DNA from: Chlamydoabsidia padenii
Lineage: Eukaryota > Mucoromycota > Mucoromycetes > Mucorales > Cunninghamellaceae
DNA: 64,000 nucleotides
Direction: 5' to 3'
NCBI GenBank assembly: GCA_025330725.1
Contig: JAIWND010000012.1
Coordinates: 496,001 to 560,000, forward strand
This document shows positions 24,285-36,417 of the stretch, in pieces. The notes beneath the pieces were generated by a model. The model was given only the letters and a program-made list of their open reading frames with translations, was not told the DNA's origin and did not search any database. Both the position numbers and the translations under genes were made by a program. Each line of letters begins with the position of its first letter. Positions within the stretch are counted from its first letter, which is position 1.

Positions 24285-24644
24285 CGATACATAATGCCCC
24301 AAGAAGTTTCAATAAAAAAGATCAGGTAATCAAAAAGAAACCCTCTCCCCTAAATTGTATGCATACTTTATCTCTCAACATTATTTGGAAACGTTGGTAA
24401 TCAACATCAATCATCAAACAACAAAATGATTACCGACAATAGTATTATATATAGCTTAATCAATTAAACAAATAAACAACTCTTCTGACAATGCTTACAA
24501 ATTCGGTGCATGAAAAACGATGGAATGGCATAATCCCTTTCTTGATTTTGATAGGTCTGGCGGTGCTTTAATTGTTTTAACATCACTGTGCTGATTCAAC
24601 TATTTTTTTTTATTTTGTAGTTCCCCTTCCTCTTTTATTTATAA
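24285..24644. other. Intergenic, promoter of glutaredoxin
   Basis: This holds the 3' UTR of the SM-ATX gene and a T-rich upstream region of the glutaredoxin gene. Nothing else is seen. Confidence 0.5.
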
Positions 24645-25045
24645 ATGTCTCTAGTAAAGGAATTCATCAAGAAAACCATCCTTGAAAACAAAGTAACGGT
24701 AAGTCGAATAAGATCAAAAAGAAATGAACTAAAGTCTAACGCAAAAGACTTGACCATTTAATGGATTTGTAATAGATCTTTAGTAAAAGTTACTGCCCCT
24801 ATTGCCTCAGAGCCAAGGATCTGTTTGACGATATCAAGGTGGATTACAAGGCGTTGGAATTAGATGAAAGGCTCGATGGTCAAGACATTCAACAAGGTTT
24901 ATCTGAACTCACGAATCAGCGAACGGTGCCTAATATCTTTATCAACCAGGTCCACGTGGGTGGTGCTAGTGATCTCGAAACGGCTTTGAATAATGGGAAA
25001 CTGGCGACATTGTTAACACAAGCTGGGATCAAACACAAACTTTGA
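24645..25045 (+). CDS. Dithiol glutaredoxin
   Basis: Two exons (24645-24698 and 24776-25045) join to 107 residues, the standard length of cytosolic dithiol glutaredoxins. The active site CPYC is at residues 25-28 (FSKSYCPYCLRAK). TVPNIFINQVHVGGASDL carries the cis-Pro loop (TVP) and the Gly-Gly glutathione-binding turn. It reduces disulfides and protein-glutathione adducts using glutathione. No targeting peptide is present, so a cytosolic location is expected. It is most like yeast Grx1/Grx2. Confidence 0.95.
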
Positions 25046-25160
25046 TCATTAGAATAGATACTGGTTTGAATTATAACTACCAAATCAATAAAATCTACTT
25101 TATTACATACAATGGCTTTACTTTTTTTACAGTGATGATCTGAATGGTGGTGATTCAAAA

Positions 25161-25175
25161 GGCGGGATTTGAATA
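25161..25175 (+). promoter_or_regulatory. GGCGGGATTTGAATA element upstream of uL4
   Basis: This near-exact motif copy lies about 95-105 bp before the uL4 start codon, between the 3' end of glutaredoxin and uL4. Confidence 0.55.
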
Positions 25176-25266
25176 ATTTTGAACAAAACCTTTTCTTCAT
25201 CTTTGGACGTAACTCTTCTTCTTTGTCTCCTTTTTTTTTATTCTCTCACGTTATCACATAATCCAA

Positions 25267-26570
25267 ATGGTAAGTACAAGAGGATACACAAGAAATAGAT
25301 AGATAAATGGATGGATGGATGGATAGATGGATGGATGGATAAAAGATAGTAAACTAAAACGATCCATCTTTTTCTTATAGGCTACTCGTCAAGTTATTAA
25401 TGTCTACGCCGAATCTGGCAAGGCCAGCGATGCTACCATTCCTCTTCCTGCTGTCTTCAAGGCTCCTATTCGTCCTGACATTGTGAACCATGTCCACACC
25501 AACATGGCCAAGAACAAGCGTCAAGCTTATGCTGTGTCCTCCAAGGCTGGTGAACAAACCTCTGCTGAATCCTGGGGTACTGGTCGTGCTGTTGCTCGTA
25601 TTCCTCGTGTGAACGGTTCTGGTACTCACCGTGCTGGTCAAGCTGCTTTCGGTAACATGTGTCGTGGTGGTCGTATGTTTGCTCCTACCAAGGTAAGAAG
25701 ACGATTAATTGAATAGCATGAGAGTGATGACTCATTTTTTTTTTTTGGTAGACCTGGCGCAAGTGGCACATCAAGACCAACTTGAACCAAAAACGATATG
25801 CTACTGCCTCTGCCTTGGCTGCCTCTGCCTTGCCCTCTTTGGTGATGGCTCGTGGTCACCGTGTTGAACAAATCGAAGAAGTCCCCTTGGTTGTATCCGA
25901 TCAAGTTGAAAAATTCACAAAGACCAAGGAAGCCGTTGCTCTCTTGAAATCTCTCCAAGCCTATGCTGATGTCGTCAAGGTTTCCAACTCTCGCAAGATT
26001 CGTGCTGGTAAGGGTAAGCTCCGAAACCGTCGTCATCGTCAACGTCGTGGTCCTCTTGTCATCTACAACGAAGACAATGGTATCGTCAAGGCCTTCCGTA
26101 ACTTGCCCGGTGTCGAAGTCGTCAATGTCCGTCGCCTCAACTTGTTGCAATTGGCTCCTGGTGGTCATTTGGGTCGTTTCATCATCTGGACTCAAGGTGC
26201 TTTTGCCTTGTTGGATGATGTCTATGGTACTTATGAAAAGGCTTCTGCCTTCAAGAAGAACTATGTCTTGCCTGATAACATCATGACCAACCCTGATGTC
26301 ACTCGTTTGATCAACTCTCAAGAAATCCAATCTGTTGTCCGTGCTGCTGGCCCCAAGACCGTCAAGCGTCCCTTCACCCAAAAGAAGAACCCTCTCCGCA
26401 ACCAAGGTGTCATGAACCGTCTCAACCCTTACGCTCAAGTTCTTCGTCGTGCTGAAATCATTGCTCAACAAAAGCGTGATGCTGGTAAGGTCGCCAAGCC
26501 CCAAGTTACCAAGAAGGGTGCTTCCACTGCTGCCTCCAAGAAGTTCTTGGAAACTCTTCACTCTGCTTAA
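25267..26570 (+). CDS. 60S ribosomal protein uL4
   Basis: Three exons: 25267-25269 (ATG alone), 25381-25692 and 25752-26570, giving 377 residues, typical for the eukaryotic protein. The start is [14 protein letters not shown], followed by [32 protein letters not shown] and the basic [17 protein letters not shown] block. It is a large-subunit protein lining the exit tunnel. As in eL18, the start codon is the entire coding part of exon 1, followed at once by a GTAAGT donor, and intron 1 carries a GGAT repeat. Codon use is strongly biased to C-ending codons, consistent with high expression. The long open frame on the opposite strand is a by-product of this bias. Confidence 0.97.
25296..25349 (+). 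repeat. (GGAT)n tract in uL4 intron 1
   Basis: GATA and GGAT tetranucleotides lie about 30-80 nt after the start codon. The orientation relative to the gene is the same as in eL18 and eL33. Confidence 0.9.
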
Positions 26571-27295
26571 ACAATCGGATGATGTGATCTTTTTTTTTTA
26601 TTATTCCACCATTTACTCTACTCATATTTTGTTATAAACCGATCCCCCTTTAGTAATATAGTATGTTATCATCACAATAAAAATGAAAATGTGGGTGTTG
26701 TTGGACTGTGTGTATAATAATTGTTTGTCTTCAAAAGTGTTTGCATTAAAAAAAAGCCGGGCGGGGATTAAAAATTGTCTATGCAAATGACAGCGTGTCA
26801 CCGAAATTCGCCTCGTTCGTGTGAAGGAAACAGTATAACATTTGCGACGACCAAGTAGCTGTCATCAGGAACAGACTGGTCCAAGCATTTGTCATCATCT
26901 TTAACCAGTTCAGGTATCATGACTCAAAAAAAAAGGGGGGGAGGGAAGAAAAAGAAACTGGTCTAGGAACGAGAGTAATATGCCTTTTACCTTTATACAT
27001 AGAAAACTGTCTTTTCCTTCGATTCCTAACACAAATGTCTTGTGCCCTTCGTTTATAAAGTAAATCTGGTTAACAATGACGATTAGATTAAGAATAGCCA
27101 CTTCCATCCTTAGCATCAGTTGACAATTGAGCTATTTCAAATCTGATCAAGGCGGGCGGGCTTTGACATTTATTTGTTCAAGTCATGCAAAATTTTGACA
27201 ATCAGAATCTAAAATATCATAAAAATCACACGCCTTTCCCTTTACGTAATTTGAGACCCTGCCAGACTTGAAAATGAGTACCATTTATTCGCCTG

Positions 27296-27337
<42 letters not shown>

Positions 27338-27420
27338 TACACTCCCCAACAAGCACCCCCACCCTCTCTCAAAACACAAATCTCAAAACAGAATCACATC
27401 CTATATTCCTTTTTTTTTAT
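26571..27420. other. Intergenic, start of a repeat-rich island
   Basis: This holds the uL4 3' UTR (AATAAAAATG near 26677), degenerate motif copies near 26758 and 27150, and an A40 tract at 27296-27335. No gene is seen. Confidence 0.55.
27296..27335. repeat. A40 homopolymer
   Basis: An uninterrupted A run of about 40 nt follows CGCCTG. It is the longest homopolymer in the window. Confidence 0.9.
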
Positions 27421-27620
27421 TACAAAAGTCAGGGTAAAACAATCTTGAGGCTATACTTCTCCATACAAGGTATTTGGTACAATGGCCATTAAGTAAAGTT
27501 TGTTGGAAATGGGCTAAGGAATGCTCATGGTCACTTTTGTCATTAGCATCACTTGTCCATTGAGCCAGTAGGGCCCTCTTAAGATTCAAGGCGAGGGTAG
27601 GCGGGTTTTCAAATAAGTTT
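27421..27620. repeat. Direct repeat copy 1 (about 200 bp)
   Basis: Clear similarity to 27650-27845 in the same orientation; shared blocks include AAGTAAAGTTTGTTG, ATGGTCACTTTTGTCAT and AGCATCACTTGTCCATTGAG. On the minus strand this copy has an open frame (LLAQWTSDANDKSDHEHSL and on), while the second copy has stops, which suggests a former coding segment. The family is not recognised. Confidence 0.75.
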
Positions 27621-27649
27621 TATCTTGTATGTCAATTTTCATTCCACAT

Positions 27650-27845
27650 CCAAAAGTAAGGTTAAAACGATCGTTAGGCTGTATTACTTCATAAAAGGGT
27701 TTTGGTACATTGGTTATTAAGTAAAGTTTGTTGATTATATTCTAAAGAATCTTCATGGTCACTTTTGTCATGAGCATCACTTGTCCATTGAGGTAGTAGA
27801 GCTTTCTAAAGATTCAAGGCGATGGTAAGCGGGATTTGAAATTAG
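27650..27845. repeat. Direct repeat copy 2, diverged
   Basis: This is the second copy of the unit at 27421-27620. It ends in GCGGGATTTGAAATTAG, an exact copy of the recurrent regulatory-like element. The minus-strand reading is interrupted by stops. Confidence 0.75.
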
Positions 27846-27870
27846 TTTGGTCTCTGTCCATTTTTTTTTA

Positions 27871-28105
27871 GGACACAATCGACATCATGGATGGATACCC
27901 TGAATTCAAGAATAGCTATCTGTTTATGGACAATACACTTATCCAAGAATGCTGAACTGACTCTTCCTAAACGTGGACACCGCTGCATTTGTCTATCTCC
28001 ATGCTCTTTATGCTCTCCATGCTCTCCAAACCCCCAATCTTATCGAATATTTCTGGTCCAAGGCGAAACACTTAAAGCATTGGTAGACTTTGACATTGCG
28101 ACAAT
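27871..28105 (+). pseudogene. DDE transposase relic (Tc1/mariner-like DDE_3)
   Basis: Translated pieces in two frames resemble the catalytic half of a DDE superfamily endonuclease. First comes YLFMDNTLIQ (second Asp, as in VMDNAPIH), then a degenerate Leu-Ser-Pro/Ser-Pro stretch where YLPPYSP is expected, then in another frame PNLIEYFWSKAKHLKHW, which carries the catalytic Glu region (NPIExFWSKxK). Frameshifts and stops separate the pieces and the N-terminal half is missing, so it is inactive. No inverted repeats are obvious. Confidence 0.65.
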
Positions 28106-28468
28106 GGAAACCCGATTTGATTTTTTTGCAGTTTCATCCTATAAACTTCTGTTTTTATATTCTACTGTCTTTTTACATCATAGTTTTTATCATTGCCAAA
28201 TTCACTTACATATAATAAAAGTTATCATTTATTGTCTAACCCCATTCTTGTTTATATGCATTACCATATTATAATAAACTTGTTCTTTTTAATTCAAATG
28301 ATGGAATAAATAGACGTTGGGTTACACTGTGCCGACTATCTGGCGGGTTCTAAATTGGGGAAGAGTCGCATGAATGTTTAGACATACAAATTTAAATAAA
28401 GACAAATGGATTTTATTTATAATAGCAAAGAACTATAGCTAAGTATCAACAGGATTACAATGGATTAA
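28106..28468. other. Intergenic, 3' end of cullin-4
   Basis: This stretch is AT-rich, with a GGCGGGTTCTAAATT element at 28342-28356. No coding sequence is seen. Confidence 0.5.
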
Positions 28469-31400
28469 CTAGCTTTGGTAAAGGTATAACGAGTTGTCGG
28501 CCCCATCACGAGAAAGGTAATCTCTATGTATTTCAATTAGAATAAAAAAAGGTGAGCAATCAACATGACATGTACATTATATTGTTATCATACCTATCAA
28601 TGAGAGATTCGATTCGTTTCTTGATATCTGTGGCCTATAAAGAGAAATGATAATTAGTATTAATTCGTTTGATTCGTTATGTTCCGCCTTACATCAATGG
28701 GGAATTTCAGTTGTACAAAGAGTTCATTCACCAATGCAACATGGGTCATTTGCTTTTTCGATTTCATAATGCGTACAATAGCAGCTTCCAACTAAAAGAT
28801 ATAATTCCATATCAGTACTTTGTTTGATGATTCATCCTTTTTTTTTTTCCGTACCTGATATTGTCGATCCACTAATACTTTTGTCTGAGTTTCCTTCCTT
28901 TCTTCGACGGATTGTTCTTGTTGGATACTGTTGATTTTGAGGCGGACTGTTGACGCTGTAAAGTCACTGTTGTATGCGAATGTGTCATTGTCGGCGATGA
29001 TATCGTTTGGTGGTTGTTTGAGTAGGAGTTTGTGATCGCCACATGATAATGATTGCAAAACCCTCTTCAATTCCTTGTGATCTACCCGCAAATAAAAACA
29101 GTATAAAAAGTGAGTTTGACTTTTATTACTTCCCCTATTTGTTGACTTACCAAGATTTGTTGTCGCATCAATGTCTTTATATTCCCATGTCGGTTTGGAT
29201 TTGTCGTTGAATAGCAGTAGCACAATGGTTTGGAAGAGGCTGACCGAGATTTCCTTTGTCCCTTTTGGAAAGTGAGATTTGACGACACATGAGCCTAAGG
29301 AGTTTCTCCAAATGAGTTTTCGGCCTTTGAATCTACTGGTGTAAAATGATTGATATGCATTTAGCAATACCGCCATCTAAAAAGAGAGAGTATCGAAAAG
29401 TTTCAGTATCATGATCGGTTTGTGTCCATCTTTTTTTTTTTTTTTGTTCGTTCTTACATTGGTTGGAAGTATGATATCTGTAGTGGGATAAGTGGGCCAA
29501 ACACCTTGTGCCAATACATTGACATGAAGCGGTATGTTACCTCGTCCAACATATTCTTTGGATTCCTATCATCATGTTCAAGTTTGTAAAAGATTTCCAT
29601 AAATCAGACACATGTTACTTACCTTGAAGTTATTGTTGAGATCCATCGATATATCTATATCTTTAAACATACTTTCTAGGTTCTTGGTAAAGTCAGGGCC
29701 ACATTCTTAAAAAGAAAAGTAGAGATTAGTTTACTTGATGATTATCTTTTGTTTGTCCAATTAGTTTACCTGATTTGATCTTGCCCAGGATACTTTTTTC
29801 CAAATCGTTTGATATTGTTCGGTCAAGTAGCAGCCGTTTTGAGAGGAATCGTTTGTAAAATGCTTCAAAAGCATCCTTGCCTAATAAAGAAAAAGAATCA
29901 AAGAAGCATTATTAGATCCAACCGAATGTTTCTGCATTGAGTTTGTTTTACCTTGTAGATAACGGAAGATTATCAGTACCTTGTCGAGGAGACGTTCAAT
30001 ATCTTGTTCTGCTTGTTTCTATAAAACGATGATTAGTATACAGGACACATTGACTATTTTTTTTGAGGGGGGGAGGGAAGGGGGTATTACCTTGTTGCTA
30101 GATCGCAGTTTGCTGTCGAAGAACTTGGCCAACATTTCAGCAGGTTTGTTCTTGCGTGAGTTGATAAAGCATTCAAAGTTTTCCTTGAATGTATTAGAGA
30201 AGGTGGGATTGTTGTCAAAGCTGTCATTAAGGATTTGGTCCAACTTATGCTTGTATTGTAAAAGAGTTGGTACCATTTCTTGATCTTTTGTTGGATCCTT
30301 CAGTAGTTCAATGCCTTGATTCTATATCAAAAGAAAGAGAGATAGTTAATTTACGATTTGATCAACAGATAATGTTAATTTTTACCTTGATGTAGTTTCC
30401 AAAAGCAACGCGTAGCTTTGCAATGGAATCATGAGATGATACAAAGTGATAAAGAATGCCTAGAGGTTCCCTTTCATCTTGATCCATCAATTCATTAAAT
30501 CCTAATCACACAATAAAGTCAGTCAAGCAAGTATATCTATTCTAACCCCTACCCCTTTTTTATAGTTCACCTTGAGAGATAATGTTATCGATCTTGCTGT
30601 AAATGAGTTGATGAGTCACCGCCTCAGTCAGAGGTACCTTTGTTGATTTATCCAAATAAGTGTCTATTCGATGCACTGTTTCCTGCTGTATCCTATTCTT
30701 CGCGTGTTGTAGATATGCCTTTGTTGATAATTTGTCGATTTCCAATGATGATTCAGTGCTGTAGTATTGGATGGTTAATTGTATAAAGCTCGGTTCAAAT
30801 AAGTCGTCATAAAGTGATAAATCCACCATCATTTGAGTAACTGTTCGTATTCTTTTCAAGTCGACATCCAACCCATCTCTGAGAAAATAAGTTGGTATTA
30901 GCCCAAGTTCCATTTTTAAATCATTTTTACCTGTCTTTATGGATCAAGAGTAATGTTTCACGAATCGCCTTTGACTGGATCCGAGGTGTGCCCATGATGG
31001 TTTTCCGAAACATTTGTTTTCCAAGGTGTCTATACATACGATAATATATTCGATTAGTTGCATCTATAGTATGAGTTTTATTAAACTTACATTAATGATG
31101 GATATGACGTTTCAGGCATCACATACCGTCGATCCAATTCCATAAAGATGTTTCTAATAGTCACCTATATAAGAAAGATATGAGTTTCAATTATTAGTTT
31201 ATGCGTATTTATCATTACCAGTTGTTCACAAAATGTCGTCCAATGATTATCCAATGTTTCCAAGAATGTGTCCTGTTCTGTTTCCCTAGTAGTTGGGAAA
31301 GGAAAAGGTTAACCAAGTTCATTCAAAGAGTAGTTTTTTGATTGATTTACTTACCCCATTAGAATATCCTTTTTAGCATGTACGTGTTTGTCCAGTGTCG

Positions 31401-31993
31401 TTTTCAAATCACCATAGAGTTTCTTTGGTTGTCCAAATAAGCATACAGTACGGCAGAGTTCATAAGCTACTTGAAAGCTCAAATCGTTTGGCGTCTGGTG
31501 TAGTACTGATTGTAAAAGTTGATCCAGTTTGACGAATGTATCTTTAATTTCTTCGTTTGATAGAGTGGTGGGTGATGAGTCTATAATAAATAATAAATAA
31601 TGATCCATTGCTGTTTAGTTGACAGTCATTCTTTAGATTAGTTTACCTTTAAGGTTGAGTACTTTTATGTTGTGTATTAATGCTTGTTGCTTGAAGCTTC
31701 CAAAGTAATCTTTGTTACGGAAGGTAAGGTGGTGAGTGCTATGCTTCGTAAATGTATTAGACCCATCCTCGGATGCTTTCCGCTGTACATGGTTAGAGCT
31801 ACTAGTCGTGGAGGAGTGAGGTGTTGTTGATCTTCCAGGTTTAGTGATTCTAAAAGAGTCCAAAGTCGATTGATTCGCTTCAGATGCTTTTCTTTTCTTG
31901 GCTATAAAACAATAGAGAATCAAGTAAGTATATCATTCGTTTCACCAAGAAAGAATCATTTTGTCAGACACCATTACCTTTTGATTTTGGCAT
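28469..31993 (-). CDS. CUL4: Cullin-4-like E3 ligase scaffold
   Basis: About 18 short exons. The start is MPKSK, then AKKRKASEANQSTLDSFRIT, a nuclear-localisation-like and disordered region. Cullin repeats follow. The C-terminal cullin homology region is clear (GKDAFEAFYKRFLSKRLL; VNVLAQGVWPTYP; SLFQTIVLLLFND). The winged-helix end has VRIMKSKKQMTH (neddylation Lys in RIMK) and LKFPIDATDIKKRIESLIDR, closest to CUL4 (LKFPVKPxDLKKRIESLIDR). CUL4 binds DDB1 and RBX1 to ubiquitinate chromatin and replication proteins. The N-terminal QSTLDSF resembles a PCNA-interacting (PIP) box with one aromatic missing. The element TTTTCAAATCCCGCC sits about 70 bp upstream. Small errors at some exon edges are possible. 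Confidence 0.85.
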
Positions 31994-32059
31994 GTTAAGT
32001 GAATGAAAAGAAGAAAAAAAAAATGAAAACGAAACACCCGCCATTTTTTTCTTGACCGA

Positions 32060-32275
32060 ATTTTCAAATCCCGCCTAATGCCCTAATATCAATTGGCCCT
32101 TTACATTGTGTACATTGAATAAGAACCAACCTCACAACAGTCTTTAGTAGTTTCAAATAGTTGTGATGCACTTTTGGTAGGCTATTACCATGAGAGTGGA
32201 GCTTCCATTTTCTTTCAATTCGTCGATCCACACCCCTGAAAATACCAAGGTGCCTATTCATAGAATGCTAGTGTG
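32060..32275. repeat. Dispersed repeat copy 1
   Basis: Shares ordered blocks with 33340-33530 in the same orientation: CCCGCCTAATGC, ATCAATTGG, AACCTCACA, AATACCAAGGTG. It begins with the recurrent TTTTCAAATCCCGCC element. Confidence 0.65.
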
Positions 32276-33339
32276 CTGCACTTTCAAGTAAAATGGTAGG
32301 TAGGTTTGGAGAGCTTCGGTTATGGTTTTTTATACGCGGGATCCCAACACTACCTACTGAACCGAAATGATTGTATTGAGAGACATTTATGCAAAAACAC
32401 ATTTTAAACACCCGCCTTCCCCTCCCATGCCCTACAGTCAAACAAAAAAAAAGGGGAGGGGATGATCATCAAAGAATCAAATACCATATCAAACTGTAAC
32501 ACCTATTGATGATTAAAAGCTGGTCTGTTTATTAAAAAAAAAAAGGGGGGGAGTAAAAAGTCTGTACTTGATCTACTAATAAAAAACCCAGTGTCCAGTA
32601 GCAAAATTCACTGACACCATGTTTACATTAGTGGCCACTAGGCAATCAGAATTAGTAACCAAGTTTGCAAGTATCAGTGTAAGAGTCAATCCTCTATCTG
32701 TAAATAAAAATATGATTAGCATCACAAACAATATTCCCGTATACTTTTTTTTATATCAACATTACCTTGATAGAAAGTGACACCAATCCTTCCACCGAGT
32801 TTGGAGTCGCCAGGCAAGTATCAGAAGCCATTACTGACCTGTTGCGTAAGTAATACTAAAAGAGCTGGGATGGATAGATCCATTACGTACGTTATACTAT
32901 AATAGAACACCATCAACCCGTATAAGCCTAGTGCCCATCAAAACCGGCGGTTATCATCCACAAACACGCACCAAGGTCAAAACTATGATGAGTATTGCTT
33001 TTATCAGTTGCGTACATAATATTACACCTAAAGGCCTTTTACGTACGTAATACTTTAAAGGACGTAGACAATAACCATCATAGATTGACCTTCCAGCATC
33101 TACTTGACCCAAACACACTCGGACAAAAAAAAAGTCAGTGAATCACATTCTTCTTATATATTCCATCTATCGAATGAGTACCTTGTCATTGTCGGTTATG
33201 AGTCCATGAATAGAAGGCTGTTTATTTATTTTGGTTACTGTGAGTGACATCGAGACTGATAGAATCATAAAGGTATGAATAAGAAGGCGAAGATTGATTT
33301 ATTATGAGATGGGCGGAAGTTTAATAATATTTCTAATTG

Positions 33340-33530
33340 ACCAAGCTTTCATATCCCGCCCAATGCACTAAAATCAATTGGATGTAGGAATCAACCTCAC
33401 ATTACCCCTCTATAACAAAGACCGAACAACATGAAGTAGTTAGTCAAGTTATAAGACTCTTGTGTTCTTCCACTCTTGAACAATCCACATACATACCCCT
33501 GATATTACCGAGGTGTTTTTATTGGATGTC
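33340..33530. repeat. Dispersed repeat copy 2
   Basis: This is the diverged second copy: CCCGCCCAATGC, ATCAATTGG, AACCTCACA, CCCCTGATATTACCGAGGTG. It begins with TTTCATATCCCGCC. Confidence 0.65.
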
Positions 33531-33903
33531 AACAAGCGATCCCATTGGGAGATAAATTCCACACCCATCGGCATATATACTTGTCATCCATTTTCAAATG
33601 TAAAATGTTGGGGAGTAGCAATGACAGGTCGGGATTTTAAAAAACATCACCGGGAAAACTTTACCAAAAGGGCCAATCATGCATGACTAAGATGTATTCC
33701 TTTTTTAGAGAGGGCTATTTACTTTATTACAAAAACAATACTTTTGATGTATGATTTTATTGTTCCAGAAGGATCGACTATATATAAATAGAGAAGGTGT
33801 AAATGACTGATAGTAAATGGAGAATAAAAGTAACACTGGAAGAGAGGGAATTTAGGGGGAAGGAGGGAGGGAAGCCTATGCTCTATATTATGGTGAGATA
33901 AAT

Positions 33904-35690
<1,787 letters not shown>

Positions 35691-36417
35691 GATAATAATG
35701 TAAGATTAGAGAAGTGGGGAAGTTAAAAAGAAGAAGAAAAAAAATAGAACATGGAATGACTAGATTATATATTTTTTTAGTGTGTGGGGCAACGGAGTTG
35801 AAATCAAATTTCACACGCAGACATCCTCACCCGTAAAAAAAAGAAAAAGCTTTGTCATTTCGTCCAATCAAAAGTTAAATATACCCTCCCCATCTTCGGT
35901 TTAAAATGCACCAACGATGGGATTCTTGACCAATCATTGATCTCGATGAGCTTTGTTAGTAAGCCGTAAACAATTCAAACCCCCTTATTGTTGTTTTGTA
36001 TCGGCGGGTTCCCCTCAACAAGTTGGTACGACAATCGAGATGATTACATATTATGCTTTCTTTCACAATTAACAAACTGATTACATTATAAAACTTTTCT
36101 AGTATTGTCAATACAACCTACCGTATCCAATATCTTTGGGAGGCATCTAAAAGTGGGGGGAGGAAGGCGGCGGCGTTTAAAAATCGTCGCTGGTACATTA
36201 ATTTTTTTTTTTTTTCACAGGGCAGAGGTAAATTTTGTCTCTTTCTTTTTTTCTCCTTACCCACATACCCAGACCAACACACCCTTTTAATTAATCCAAC
36301 TGGTGGTCTTTTCATCAATAACACCTTACTCAATACACTTACTTATTGTATTCTTTATACTTTGATTATCTCTCTCTCTCTCTTTTTCTCCCGGCTTATA
36401 TTACTTATACATATAAA
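35691..36417. other. Divergent promoter, catalase / Cdc4-like gene
   Basis: This 727-bp region includes GGCGGCGTTTAAAAATC near 36168-36186, a T-rich tract and AT-rich stretches. No coding sequence is seen. Confidence 0.5.

Larger units (their letters stand above)
31994..33903. other. 1.9-kb intergenic island with a diverged repeat pair
   Basis: This holds the CUL4 promoter, two related segments (32060-32275 and 33340-33530), four TTACGTAA-like sites between 32841 and 33055, and several copies of the recurrent element. I find no convincing gene. Confidence 0.55.

Noticed and set aside
25638..26561. 307-codon open frame antisense to uL4
   Set aside because: It lies exactly over a highly biased ribosomal protein exon; the C-ending codon bias removes stops on the other strand.
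27891..28274. 127-codon open frame over the transposase relic
   Set aside because: It mixes frames of the decayed transposase and then runs into AT-rich DNA; it is not a gene in its own right.
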